A stretch of DNA of 64,000 bases, taken from contig NC_052511.1 of assembly GCF_014356525.2 (NCBI RefSeq), positions 49,243,975 through 49,307,974 of the forward strand. Direction: 5' to 3'. The translations under genes and the position numbers were made by a program. Positions 1 through 11,091 of this stretch are shown in pieces; positions within the stretch are counted from its first letter, which is position 1, and each line of letters starts with the position of its first letter. The notes below the pieces were generated by a model. It had not been told where the DNA came from and did no database searches. It saw only the letters and a list, made by a program, of their open reading frames with translations. Origin of the DNA: Nilaparvata lugens. Its lineage: Eukaryota > Arthropoda > Insecta > Hemiptera > Delphacidae.

Positions 1-46
1 ATATATATATAATATTATTACATATATATATTATATATATCATCCA
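1..46. repeat. AT-rich simple repeat at window edge
   Basis: The window opens inside an alternating TA tract with a few interruptions. It is a simple repeat with no coding content. Confidence 0.8.
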
Positions 47-149
47 TCTTATTCTGCCAGCTTTTATCGACCCCATACGCTAAATAAATATGTTTATCTC
101 TATTCTGCTCATTTGTTTCAGTATGTATTGTGTTGATATTTTAATTTTT

Positions 150-420
150 TTATTAGATTTGCTTCGTGTTTTCTTCAGTCTGATGGCAGAACCAGAGTAG
201 TTACTGTATGACATTATCTAAGATTGTTTTTGTCTCCTTTGATTATTCATTTGATTTTGATTCATTCCAATTTTCAATTCATTCTTTATTCATTCATACA
301 ATTAGTACACCATCAAAAATGATAGGGAGAGAGAAAATAAGGTAACCTTGTGTTATTCTTCTCCCAAATTTAGATAGGGTTACACATAGTCCAAACGAGG
401 TTGTCTTGAAGTTATTCAGT
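150..420 (+). repeat. first copy of a splice-acceptor-like cassette
   Basis: A pyrimidine-rich tract ending in CAG at 176-178 is followed by TCTGATGGCAGAACC. The same junction and similar T-rich flanks occur again at 1184, 1334-1336 and 1481-1483. The last copy directly precedes the signal-peptide exon of the gene starting at 1521, so this copy may be an alternative or decayed 5' UTR exon border. No protein-coding content was seen between 180 and 430. Confidence 0.45.
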
Positions 421-438
421 TTGTACAATTTGTTTGTC

Positions 439-1183
439 TAAGGCTAGACACACACCAGTTAGTCAAGACATGATCAGACACGTTCAGTCACAATACTTCA
501 CATAGTTGCTTATGAAGACATGTCTAATTGCAATGACTAATCAGTGTGTGTTGCGGCATAAGCAACAATGTGAAGTATTGTGTTCGATCATGTCTTGTCT
601 TGTAGCTTAAGGCTAGTCACACACCGATTAGTCAAGACAAGACTAGTCACGTTTAGTCACAATACTTCACATAGTTGCTTATGAAGTCATGTCTAATTGC
701 AATGACTAATCAGTGTGTGTTGCGTCATAAGCAACTATGTGAAGTATTGTGTCTGATCATGTCTTGTCTTGTCTTGACTAACTGGTGTGTGCGTAGCTTA
801 AGGCTGGTCACACACCGATTAGTCAAGACAAGACTAGTCACGTTTAGTCACAATACTTCACATACTTGCTTATGGAGCCATGTCTAATTGTAATGACTGA
901 TCAGTGTGTGTTGCGTCATAAGCAACTATGTGAAGTATTGTGTCTGATCATGTCTTGTCTTGTCTTGACTAACTGGTGTGTGCCTAGCTTAAGGCTGGTC
1001 ACACACTGATTAGTCAAGACAAGACTAGTCACGTTTAGTCACAATATTTCACATAGTTGCTTATGGAGTCATGTCTAATTGCAATGACTAATCAGTTTGT
1101 GTTGCGTCATATGCCACTATGTGAAGTATTGTGGCTAAACATGTCTGATCATGTCTTGACTAACTGGTGTGTGCCTAGCTAAA
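439..1183. repeat. tandem array of four hairpin-forming units
   Basis: Four head-to-tail units of about 169-190 bp start near 439, 608, 798 and 989, each with CTTAAGGCT or a close variant. Each unit is an imperfect palindrome: the block CACAATACTTCACATAG is mirrored by CTATGTGAAGTATTGTG about 90 bp later, and TAGTCAAGACA is mirrored by TGTCTTGACTA. It looks like a palindromic MITE amplified in tandem. The array ends abruptly at the TCTGATGG acceptor-like junction at 1184. The short ORF inside it is a by-product of the repeat. Confidence 0.8.
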
Positions 1184-1483
1184 GTCTGATGGCAACCAAG
1201 GGGATATGATATTTAACTCTATGATATTTTAGTTTGTTTTGTTTGATTTGATTTTTCATTTGATTTCAATCGGTGTGTCTTGTTTTTTCAAATATTATTT
1301 TACTTTTTAATTTGTTTTGTTTCGTGTTTGATGCAGTCTGATGGCAAACCAAGGGTACCTAGTTACTGTATGATATTTCAATGTGTTTTTGTCTCCTAAG
1401 ATTTTAAATTCGATTTTAATGTGTGTTTTGTTTTAGTTTTTTAAATTTTATTTTAATTTTTAATTTGTTTTTGTTTGTTGCAG
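1184..1483 (+). repeat. two tandem copies of the acceptor cassette
   Basis: Two neighbouring units of about 150 bp each begin TCTGATGGCA and run through T-rich sequence to the next acceptor. The CAG at 1334-1336 ends the first and the CAG at 1481-1483 ends the second. Only the second is followed by an open coding exon. The units look like a local duplication of the 3' end of a 5' intron. Confidence 0.6.
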
Positions 1484-1487
1484 TCTG

Positions 1488-1517
1488 ATGGCAGAACCAG
1501 GGGAGTTGGTTGTATAG
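1488..1517 (+). other. upstream ORF of 9 codons before the secreted-protein start
   Basis: If the acceptor at 1481-1483 is used, the mature 5' leader contains an ATG at 1488 opening a nine-codon reading frame. It stops with TAG at 1515-1517, three bases before the main ATG at 1521. Such close upstream ORFs can lower initiation at the main start or feed reinitiation. The upstream cassette copies carry the same ATGGCA start with different short frames. Confidence 0.45.
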
Positions 1518-1520
1518 GCT

Positions 1521-4500
1521 ATGTCTCGATGTATGCGAGGCGCATCTCAGCTGCGACTTCTCCCCCTCTTCTTTCTCACCCTTCTTCTCCACCTCTTCAC
1601 CATCTCCTCATCAGCCACGGTGCAGGCTCGATCTTTGGACGGTGCTGACCAGGTAAATATCACACTAAAATTTAAATAAATTAAAACCTTAGACCATACA
1701 AGCCTACTGTAGAAGGGAGCACAGACATTTCAATGATACATCCCCAATTTTTCACTGAGGATGATGCACACATGAGCTCTAGGCCTGTGCGTGTGTAACG
1801 GCATCAGTTCCATTACCCACGCACAAGCCTAGAGCTCACGTGTGCATCATCCTCAGTGAAAAATTGGGGATGTATCATTGAAATGTCTGTGTTCTCTTCT
1901 GAGAGAGTTCTGTTCTCTGTTCTTATGACAGCTTTTGATGAGTTCCGAACCATCGGGAAGCGATTTTTCAATTTATAAATTGTATTTTGAGAAGTTTTCG
2001 CTTTTGAAGTAGCTTACCGTTTACAAGGAGAGTAAAAACCATATGGATCTTGATTTATCTTTCAATTAAAAGTCAATCATCATTATAAATGGAGAACGAA
2101 TAACTTTGAATAAAATATCCTGCAACCTCCCCCCCCCCCCAAAATTCTCAAAATTTGGTATCCATTTAGGTACTTAAAAACTGTATATGAAAACCCCCCC
2201 CTTTTTCCCTAGTTTTTTCCAAAAATCCCCCAAAATTCAGCCTCATGTCGCAACTTGCGACATCAAAACATGCTGTCGGCATCCCCGCCTGCAACTATGA
2301 TGAATCATTTTTGGTGTCTAAAGCCGTGTACACACTGAACAAATGTTCGGCAAACATGTTTGTTGAGGAGCTCAGGGACAAACATTTTAAAAAGTTTGGA
2401 CAATCATAGTTTGTCAAACAAAAATTACTGTTTCTCCAAACATTTTCAGTGTTGACAGCTGTAAAACATAAAACCTGTTCTCCTCACCTACAAATATTTT
2501 GTTTGGTGACGCGACCATACTGGCCACGGGCAAACATTGTTTGTCAAACATAGTAAAATTTGCACAAACTGTTTCAACAAACATGTTTGTTGAACATTTG
2601 TTCAGTGTGGACACGGCTTTAAATATACTAGATTGAAACGTATGTTAAATCAACACAGAATGAAAAAAAAAAATAGATCACCACATTGGAAGATAATTTT
2701 TTGAGCTCGCCCAAATGATCTATTGAGAGTATTTAATAATGTGTACCACATGCCTCAAATGCTATCAAGCTGCATTTGATATGATTTAATAAAATAATGA
2801 TATCGATCTGCTCTTATCGAGAAAATTTATTCTGGCTTTATATTTAATTCACTAGATTCCAGATTATGATAAGAACTACGATAAACAATCAGTGATACTG
2901 ATAATAGTTTAACTACTTCCCTCAATAGAGAAAGATTCTGTCAGAAATAGAATGTTAAGTAGTAGCATAGAGAAACAAAAACATAAGTAGATATCCCATG
3001 GTATAGGGCGTTTATGTCGCAACTTTTGCTGTTATCTGAAGCTGTTAGTCCACGTAGTTTTTACCTGTGAAGCTTTATGACGCTGGTAGTCTCTCATATT
3101 GTGCCGTTCATACACTCTTACCCGGTCAAAACAGTAAAAATCGACAATAATCGACAGTATTTGTCTTGAGATAACAGTAAAAGTTGCGACATAAACGCCC
3201 TATACCATGGGATATCTACTTACACTATTGTTTCTCTAGGGTAGTAGACAGTTCAAAAGCCTAGATTCACTAGTTATTCAGTAGAGACTGAATTACTCTA
3301 CATTACTTTCTTATACTTCGTTCCATTTTTTCCAATTTACTCAATTCAATTCATTCTGATTAACCAAACTAGTACCTATTTAAGTACATCAAAATGACGG
3401 TAATATTGTAATATCGTTATGCAGTTGACATCGGAATAGTTTCTACTAATGTACATTGTGTAGCCTATTGTGGCCGCAGTCAATTTGAATCACTTATTAT
3501 TGTAAATCATTTAAGTTTTTCAAATTATTTTTTACTCAACATACATTCTAATTACATTACTATTATCAATGAACTAAATTAGTGTATAGAATGTTAAGTG
3601 AATGACTGTATTAGTAGGTCTAGAATGTTTGAGAAAATTTCATTCAGATTGAATGTTCAAGTTCTGTGTTCATTTTTTCGTGGTACTGTATGGGAAATAG
3701 GAACACATTTCAAATACCTTTACTTAAACTCTCTGGGCTAATAACTGTGTCAATAACATTAATAAAATATTATCTACTAAAATCATAACCAGTGCTAGAT
3801 GAATGGAGGTGCCTGGTTGGTGAATGGCCGAATCTCAAAGACTTCAAATTTATCAAGTATTCAATGAAAGTACATGAAAAGTTTCTTATTTTTCTTGATT
3901 TCTTTTCTCGTGTGAAACTCCCAGAGGTCTGGATTTTCGCGAAACAGAGCAATACGACTCAAGGATAGTATACAGTTACGGCCACCCCGTCTTTCGGATG
4001 GAAGCGATAAGCCGTCGGTCCCGACTACCTATAAAAAGTAGCCGTCATCTCTCATCATCATCCCTCTCACTCATTACCCACGCACAAGCCTAAGAGTTTA
4101 TGTGAGCATCACAGTATTATTATTATTATATACTGGTTTCATTAGTAATAGGTTGACTTCACATTGTAATAAATTTGTTGTACTTTTTGCCTTTACAATA
4201 AAACGTTCATTTTTATCTTTAAACCTATGTGTATTCTCCAGAGAATCTGTACAAGCATCTTATTCTCATTTTCAATAGTTTTCTTTTAATACAATGTTAA
4301 TATTGAGCTTCTTTATTCAAATTTCATGATTTTTGTATTTTTTTGCAGAGGTGGCGCGACTGGCTCCTAGTAGAGGACACGGCGCCCGCAGACGTCGCCT
4401 CAGCGCCGGGCGCGCTGGTGCGTCGGATCACACCTAAATCGGTGTTTGTGGCGCCCAACTTCCACCCCGGCTGCAAGGAGGGTCAACAGATCGACGCTCA

Positions 4501-6949
4501 GGGTCGCTGCGTCCAGATTGTCCGAGTCGACCAGGCAGCTCACCTCGATTTCCTGCTCAAACGGTTCAACTCCATGTTTGCCCCGCCACCTCCACCTAGT
4601 AAAAAGGTCGAAAAGGACAGTCCGGGTCCCTTCCACGTTAGTTTACCACTTGGAGGTGCCGAGAAACTGCAGGAAACCGGTCCAGAAACCATCAAAACAT
4701 CACCAGAAAGCATCAAACCTCTTCCAGAAACCATCAAAACATTGCCAGAAACTGTTAAGCCACTCCCAGAAACCTTGAAACCTCAGAAACCAGATCTGCA
4801 AAACCTCAAACCACACTCCTCATCCACTACCCTACAACCCCTAGCCACAACAACTCCTCTACCACAGCTGACAACCACACCCCCACCACTCACAACCACT
4901 CACAAGACTGAAACTACAACCCTCACCATGCCCCCAGCATCAACAGACCCCACCACAGAGCTGCTGAACTTCAGCGATGAATCGACCACATCAAGGGTAA
5001 CACATGAAACATTGAAGCCCACCACGTTCTTCACACAGGCAAGTCCCACAGCGTTTTTGTCGTCACCTACAACAACACTAGGGGATGAGGTATGGTCATC
5101 ACATAAGGTACAGACAATGCCTACTACACAGACAGAAACCATCACAGATCATGGATCACAGACAGAGATGGGAAACCATAGACCACACACATCATTCGAG
5201 CATCATAGACCTTCTCACAATGGGTTGGCAGCACATGGACATCAAACTTTACCAACAATACAGACAGATGTGTTTGGGACTCACAGACCTCAAGGCGTAT
5301 TTGGGTCTCATAGACCGCTAGAAGTGTTTGGATCGCATAGACCCCAAACAACAACAGATGTGTTTGAGGTTCATGGACATGAAACCTTGCCAACAACACA
5401 GACAGATGTGTTTGAGTCTCATAGACCTCAAGATGTGTTCGGGTCTCACAGGCCTCAAGATGTCTTTGGATCTCATAGACCTGAAACACTACCAACAGAA
5501 GTATTTGAGTCTCACAGACATCAAGATGTGTTTGGTTCACCAAGCTCTCAAACACATACAGATCTTTTTGGGTCTCATAGACCTCAAACTTTACCAACAA
5601 CACAGACAGATGGGTTTGGGTCACATGTACCTCAAACTACCCAAACAGATATATTTGAGTCTCATAGAACAACTTTCAATACTCAAAACCCTGAGTTCCT
5701 TTTCCAAGGCGTTCACAGGACAAGACCATCTTCTCTACAAACATCAACAGCTACAGCAGAAACTGGTGAAGATTCCGATAAAACTGCATCTTTTCCATCA
5801 CATACAACCCTGTTCACATCACCAACCCTTCAAACCATTCAACCCTTTGAAGGCCTCCACAGAACTAGACCTTCATCCCTTCAGACAACCTTCCCTGTAC
5901 CCTCTACAGTCAAAACCAACGAAGTGTTCACCCTTAAAGGGTTCCAACAAACTACCCCTACATCCTCAGAGCTCTCCTACACTAGTACAACTTCTGCAAC
6001 TACAACTTATGGTGAGGCAACTCCCACAGAGGATGAATCCGATGGAGAATCATTGATTTTCAGTGGTGATTCCGACAACAAGAAGCCATTTGTCATAATT
6101 GTGGCCAATAATACATTCAAACGCCAAGAACCAGTTGATTATGATTCTACCACAGAGTCTACTAGTGGTTCCCAAGAGAGTACCACAGTTTTGAGTAGAC
6201 CCACTAGTGAGGAATTTGAGGGTTTGGGAGGTGACACCACCACAGAGTCTAGTAGTGGTACAAGGTTCAGTTATTTCCCAACAGTTTTAACACCTCCACC
6301 AACCATAGATGAGTATTCTTTGGAGGAGTTTCCTGCTGTTGAAGAGGCACCCACTAGTATTGGGGATAAGGAAACCAGTTTTGGGGATTCCTTAGATGTG
6401 GCAGCCAGTTTCCAGCAGATGAACGCTGGGGAATCTGTGGGAAACAAACGTACCAAATGCGATTCAACCTATGAGGTGTCACAAGTCCGTGACGGGAGGA
6501 TCATCAGTCAGAGTTCTGTGACCAACTGCCAGCCTGAGGGTGGTAAAACCACCACCACCACCACCCCTCAACCACCCCTCAGGACATTGGCTCCCACAAA
6601 TTTTAGATTTCCTCTGGAGGCGCAAACTGCTGGGAGACCTAGTTTTATAAGGTTCCCTGAGGTGACTGCAGGTAGCAGCTATAACACCAAGGTGCCTGCT
6701 GCTAGCGATAACTATAACACAAAACTGTGGGGGAGTGAGAACAATAATTATGGGGCAGATAGTAGTAAACAGTCGTATTACTGGCCTCAGCAGTGGAATC
6801 CTTTTCCAAGCTCTGTGGTGAGGGGTTGGCCGGTTGTGGATAGAAGTCAGGTATCTTCGAATGTTTATAGGAAACAGTACTACCATCATCCCATGCCTCA
6901 GTGGATGAACAAGAACACAAATCAGTATTCATGGCCAGGTAGAGTCTGA
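1521..6949 (+). CDS. secreted Thr/Ser/Pro-rich mucin-like protein, two coding exons
   Basis: Spliced CDS join(1521..1652, 4349..6949), 910 aa, phase-0 intron with GT at 1653 and TTTTTTGCAG ending at 4348. Residues 1-36 are a signal peptide: basic start, Leu/Phe-rich core at 13-28, likely cleavage after VQA36. A short Cys pair follows (C86 and C98 in a C-x2-G-x3-D-x2-G-x-C arrangement). The middle is low-complexity Thr/Ser/Pro, expected to be O-glycosylated. It includes PETIK/PETVK/PETLK units near 120-150, about ten FGSHRPQ-like units at about 315-485, and two HRTRPSSLQT units near 500 and 550. A second Cys pair lies at 748 and 771, then a Tyr/Trp/Pro-rich tail. No transmembrane segment was seen near the C-terminus. 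The ATG gives the signal peptide directly and is preceded by an in-frame stop. I do not recognise the family. It is probably an extracellular matrix, cuticular, salivary or signalling mucin, and comparison with insect Fog-type secreted proteins would be sensible. The gene model is strong; the function is open. Confidence 0.85.
1711..1900. repeat. long palindrome in intron
   Basis: Arms of about 80 bp (1711-1790 and about 1820-1900) mirror each other around a 30-bp loop; the block ACAGACATTTCAATGATAC is mirrored at the far end. The inner sequence CCCACGCACAAGCCTA recurs at 4078-4093, so it belongs to a dispersed family. Confidence 0.85.
2321..2619. mobile_element. MITE with TA target duplication
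   Basis: The 299-bp segment has terminal inverted repeats beginning AAGCCGTGTACACACTGAAC (the far end carries GTGGACACGGCTT) and is flanked by TA on both sides. It has no coding capacity. TA duplication and short size fit a non-autonomous Tc1/mariner-like element. An antisense ORF across it is a by-product. Confidence 0.8.
2968..3238. mobile_element. palindromic MITE, family A copy 1
   Basis: Ends TAGAGAAAC and GTTTCTCTA enclose long inverted arms including AAGTAGATATCCCATGG and its mirror. A second copy with the same arms lies at 54794-55063, and a fragment at about 58140-58190. No ORF. The spacer between the arms differs little between copies, which supports a real family. Confidence 0.85.
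3975..4115 (+). repeat. retroelement 3'-tail-like fragment
   Basis: The sequence carries CTTTCGGATGG followed by TAAGCCGTCGGTCCCG and a run of CATCTCTCATCATC. This resembles the 3' untranslated ends of RTE-type LINEs and dependent SINEs in insects. Its distal part is shared with the palindrome at 1820-1862. The assignment rests on remembered consensus ends. Confidence 0.4.
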
Positions 6950-7064
6950 AAGCAATACAGTTACTGGTCTAAAAACAGTACAATCACTCATGTCCAGTAG
7001 GAGACTAAAAGCAGTACAATCATTGCTGGATGGTCTGAAAACAGTAAAATTTTATCCTAGAATT

Positions 7065-7070
7065 AATAAA
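7065..7070 (+). terminator. candidate poly(A) signal of the mucin-like gene
   Basis: AATAAA lies 116 bp after the stop codon at 6947-6949. The 3' UTR before it has about three imperfect 50-bp units containing ACAGTACAATCA or a variant. Further AATAAA-like signals near 8905 and 9055 would give a longer 3' UTR. Confidence 0.5.
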
Positions 7071-8616
7071 AAATGTATAAGAAATTCTAATTCCAGTATA
7101 AGAATACCTACAAGACAATGTTTTTAGTTTTTTGAAAATATATTGTCAGACTCATGTCTCTTACCATTAAAATAATATTCACAACTTTAAAAACTTTAAT
7201 GAACAATGTTTCTACATTTCTAAAATGAGGATGTCCAAATCTCTAAAATGGTCACAATACAGGTATTGTTATTTTTATAAAACTGAAGCTCGGTCATTTT
7301 TTCTATTAGTCTGACTGGGTTGAATTTCAGTAGGGGTTTTTGCAGGTTTTTCTTGTAACTTACCGTAGGTAATTTTAAACTAGAGGTTTTTCAAGCCTTT
7401 TCTAAGTAATTGTTGAAGAAACTGCTTGTAATTTTGTTGATAGATATATTATAATTTGTTATATTATGTAGTAAGTATCTTACATCAAAAGTGTTTAGGA
7501 AGAACAAATAACTATAAAGTTTATATTATACAAATGTTTTGGTAGAATAGCGTCACGAATTTATAAAATTGCAAAAACTGGATTTGAATTTTATAAAATT
7601 ATGAAAATTTTATTCAGGTAAGGATTAGGCGCTGCCTTTAAAATTACTATTTTATGTATTGAAGCATTTTTGTTTTAATTGCATGATTATTATGTCTTTG
7701 TTACAATTTGTATTAGATGATAATTATATAATTATAAGCTGTTTATTACAATTGTATAATTCGTTGAGTACCTGACAGGCTTTGAAAATATAACTTGTGA
7801 ATAAGTTTGAACAATTTATAACTGCGCACGTTTTATTGAATTCAAGATGAAACTTGGTAGAAAATTGAAAGATTCTTGAGAATCCTTGTTGAAAATTTAC
7901 TGACATGCAAGAATATTTTCCAATAATTTTGCAAGAAATGAGTAGTTGAGCATAGTTTGTGTTTAAAAATACTAGAAGCTTCTCAATAATATACATAATT
8001 ATTCTCCAATTTCAATCTCAACACATAACTTATACGAATATAGTAGAATCTATTGACATTGTATTTAATAATAGGCATTGAATAAATATGAATATCAAAT
8101 TATACTTCCACAAATTGACTCTAAATAAATTTGAATCAACCTATTATAATTTTTATCAATGATAATTGTCCTCCCAAGAGGGTTCAGTACTTGAAGATAG
8201 GGTTATTTCAATACAATAAATTATAAAGAATGATCATAAAATATAAACATTAAAATTCAGTTTTGTTGAAGATAAGACTAAACACTAACATAATCTCAAC
8301 TTCTGAATCTAAATCATGAATTAAATAAGTTATACACTGTGAAACTATCCGAAATTTACAATAAACTATTGCTATTTTAAAGCAACATAATTATTATTTT
8401 TTACTTTATAATTTTTCGATTTGACAGATAAATGTTGATTGAATATTCCTTTAGTTGTTCCGTTCATATTGAAAACTGATTTAAATAATATTGTTGGTGA
8501 TTTGAGTATAAAACTAATAGAAAATAATAAATTATAAACAAAACTGAAATAATTTCAGACCTCCCAGTTCTTCAATACTAATTGTTCGACTTGCCCTTAC
8601 AATCAATTATTGATAG
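7071..8616. other. AT-rich 3' flank, no gene seen
   Basis: This stretch has no recognisable coding exon or named repeat. A 90-codon frame on the minus strand at 7724-7996 has no recognisable features. It may be extended 3' UTR of the upstream gene. Confidence 0.5.
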
Positions 8617-8618
8617 TA

Positions 8619-8807
8619 AAGCTGCGTTTACACCAAAGTTATTAACAAAATGTTAATAACTTTATCCTTATAAATTCTATTAGATTGAGCATAACTTATC
8701 ATACACGTGATGATCATATGTGTATGATAAGTTATGTTCAATCTAATAGAATCTATAAGGATTAAGTTATTAACATTTTGTTAATAACCTTGGTGTAAAC
8801 CCAGCTT
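8619..8807. mobile_element. palindromic MITE, family B copy 1
   Basis: The termini AAGCTGCGTTTACACC and GGTGTAAACCCAGCTT enclose arms of about 85 bp, including TTAACAAAATGTTAATAAC, around a short loop. The left side is flanked by TA. Related copies occur at 10050-10233 and 31037-31226. No coding capacity. Confidence 0.88.
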
Positions 8808-9239
8808 AATGATTTATTAATTATTTTAATTTGATAATCCATTGTTATGAGTGCTTCTATGTATTGTGCTTATTGTAAATAGTTTGTATTGTGTTTTTGT
8901 TAGTAATAAATTGTTGTAGCCTTTATATTATTGAAGTAAGAAATGTGTACGTACAATGTAGCCACAAATATCGTATAGTTCCTATATATTTAGCTGGATA
9001 TTTTTAAAAGTCAAGAGATCATATATTATATCGATTATTATATTTTTGTGTAATCTAATAAAGTAATTATACTCCAGCCATTTTACTTTTTGTACATAGA
9101 TTTTGAAGATGTTGTATTTGTAAATATTAGAAGTGTATTTTGGATATTGTGAATCATTAAAATATATGTTTGATATTGTGAAGAGAGGTAAATACTTTCC
9201 TCAAAGTTTCCTTTTCGTAGATATTTCATAACTTTTGCA

Positions 9240-9648
9240 TTATTCATACTAGTAGTTCTGTGAACAGTAGACCTCACGCAGTATTCTCATCCACAAGTAC
9301 CTGATTGAAACTATAGACCTTATGGAAATACAGCAATAGACTGGCTTCTCCACACATCTGTGTAATCACTTGTCAGCTGATTTATGATGAATAATTCTAT
9401 AGTCTGATTTTTACTCTTATATTGGCGTATGAAGGAGGCTCCTTTTTCCTTTTATATTATCCTTGAAATGTAAAATTTCCAAAAACCTTTTATATACGTC
9501 GACGCGCAATTAAAAAAGGAACATACCTGTCAAATTTCATGAAAATCTATTACCGCGTTTCGCCGTAAATGCGCAACATATAAACATTAAGAGAAATGCC
9601 AAACCGTCGACTTGAATCTTAGACCTCACTTTGCTCGGTCAATAATGT
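9240..9648 (-). repeat. dispersed repeat, family C copy 1
   Basis: The sequence matches, in reverse complement, 16733-17185 and 56936-57187. Shared landmarks are GACCGAGCGAAGTGAGG at one end, TTACGGCGAAACGCG in the middle and CATACGCCAATATTAGAG. It contains no ORF. Family structure (SINE-like or MITE-like) cannot be settled from three copies. Confidence 0.85.
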
Positions 9649-10049
9649 ATATGGTGTCCAAGTAGACTAGTTTCTATAATATACCGTACTGAATTATTTC
9701 AAGTCCAGTGGAAAAGACAATGCTTTAATTTCAATTTAAAGTGAACTTCTTTCACTTTACTACATCAACCAAATAACTTCTTCTGTAGTTTTGTCACTGT
9801 GTATCTTTTTGATGTTGTGTAGTATTGTTGGGGTGTCAAAACTACACCAAAGTTATTATTATAGTGTTTCGTTATTGAAAAGAATATCAATTATTTCAAT
9901 CAAAAACTTATAAAACACAGAAAAATGATCAATTGTTCAAAATTCTCAATTTTAGTGTAACAAATTGCATTACCAGTGAAATAAATATCCTAGCATCGAC
10001 TCTGGCTAGAGTACCTTATAATGTTGAACTGATTACCTAGAACAGTCTT

Positions 10050-10233
10050 AAGCCGCAGTTACACCAAAGTTATCAACAAAAATGTTAATAACTTAATCCT
10101 TAGAGATTCTATTAGATTGAACGAAACTTGACGAACACATAAATATGTTCATCATGTGTATGATAAGTTATGTTCAATCTATAAGGATTAAGTTATTAAT
10201 ATTTTGTTAATAACTTTGGTGTAAACGCAGCTT
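10050..10233. mobile_element. palindromic MITE, family B copy 2
   Basis: Same terminal and internal arms as the element at 8619-8807, with GTTACACCAAAGTTAT at the left and AACTTTGGTGTAAACG at the right. The loop and inner arms are more diverged. Confidence 0.85.
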
Positions 10234-10239
10234 TAGTAC

Positions 10240-11085
10240 TTTGGATCCTTGATGTTGGCGAACAGATATTAGTAGATATGTTTTCTGCTCAAAATGTCTC
10301 GACATTGGCGAACATAATTATTAATTGAAAAATAACTATGGGTCGGATAGAAATGATCCAGACACCAATAGAAAGTAGACGGTCTCCCCGTTCATTTGAT
10401 ATAAAATTATTATTCATTACGACGCTACATGATTCTGAGAGAAGTGATATCTAAAAGAAAAACAAATCTTCGCGATGTTTCCAATTTTATCATAAAAATT
10501 AAATTTCCTTTTAATCTTTCAACTCTGAAACTTTTTTTAGCACTACTAGGATATCGGGGATGATATTATACATCCAATTCTGACGTTGAATTGGAAATAT
10601 GAGAAAGTTACAATTTTACATGATTTGGCAACCCTGTAATTTCTTCGGATCAACTTGTTTTACACAAACTATAGAATTAAAATTTTGTGAATCAGTAGAA
10701 AGAAAATAGAAAAACAGATCTACCGACGGCTGTTGGATGACGCAATGATTATAACAGCAGATTTTAATTTCTGTGAGTGGCCAGCTCACAAATCTTCTCC
10801 CATAAGTATTACCTATAGCTACATGTAAACTTTGAAGGACCGTAGGGAAGAGTCCTGAAGTCGGATCATAAATTTGATAGACCATAAACCTGATCCTGAA
10901 CATAACGAACACAGCTAAAATAAATCATCAAATTCGGTGCACACGTAAAAATGTTATTGAATGTCAAAATTTGAGGCTCAATTTTCATTTATATGGATAT
11001 ATAGATAGAATATATCGCCATGGCGGACGAACCGAACAAAGTTTTTTTCACGATTGGATGAAGACCAAGTTCTTCAAGAATTTGG
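10240..11085. other. intergenic, no gene recognised
   Basis: No repeat family or coding exon was recognised. A 98-codon minus-strand frame at 10616-10912 has no familiar motif and no promoter or splice context. The last 100 bp (ACCAAGTTC, GGTTCG) are the left half of the target into which the element starting at 11092 inserted. Confidence 0.5.
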
Positions 11086-11091
11086 TTCGTG
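11086..11091. repeat. left target site duplication TTCGTG
   Basis: TTCGTG abuts the left terminus AGTAGC. The identical hexamer abuts the right terminus at 26863-26868. Confidence 0.75.

Larger units (their letters stand above)
1653..4348 (+). other. intron of the mucin-like gene, loaded with repeats
   Basis: This 2.7-kb intron separates the signal-peptide exon from the large repeat-coding exon. It carries a palindrome (1711-1900), a TA-flanked MITE (2321-2619), a second MITE (2968-3238) and a retroelement-tail-like fragment (about 3975-4115). The remaining sequence is AT-rich with poly-C runs near 2130 and 2195, and no coding content was recognised. Confidence 0.8.

Noticed and set aside
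5142..5624. 160-codon minus-strand frame inside the mucin exon
   Set aside because: It is the antisense of the FGSHRP-type coding repeats; the repeat has no stop in that frame. No start context or promoter supports it.
4446..6056. Other plus-strand frames of 110 and 242 codons in the mucin exon
   Set aside because: They are alternative frames of the same repeats. The 866-codon frame spans the whole exon and joins the signal peptide in phase.
10616..10912. 98-codon minus-strand frame
   Set aside because: No recognisable domain, promoter or splice context, in AT-rich intergenic DNA.
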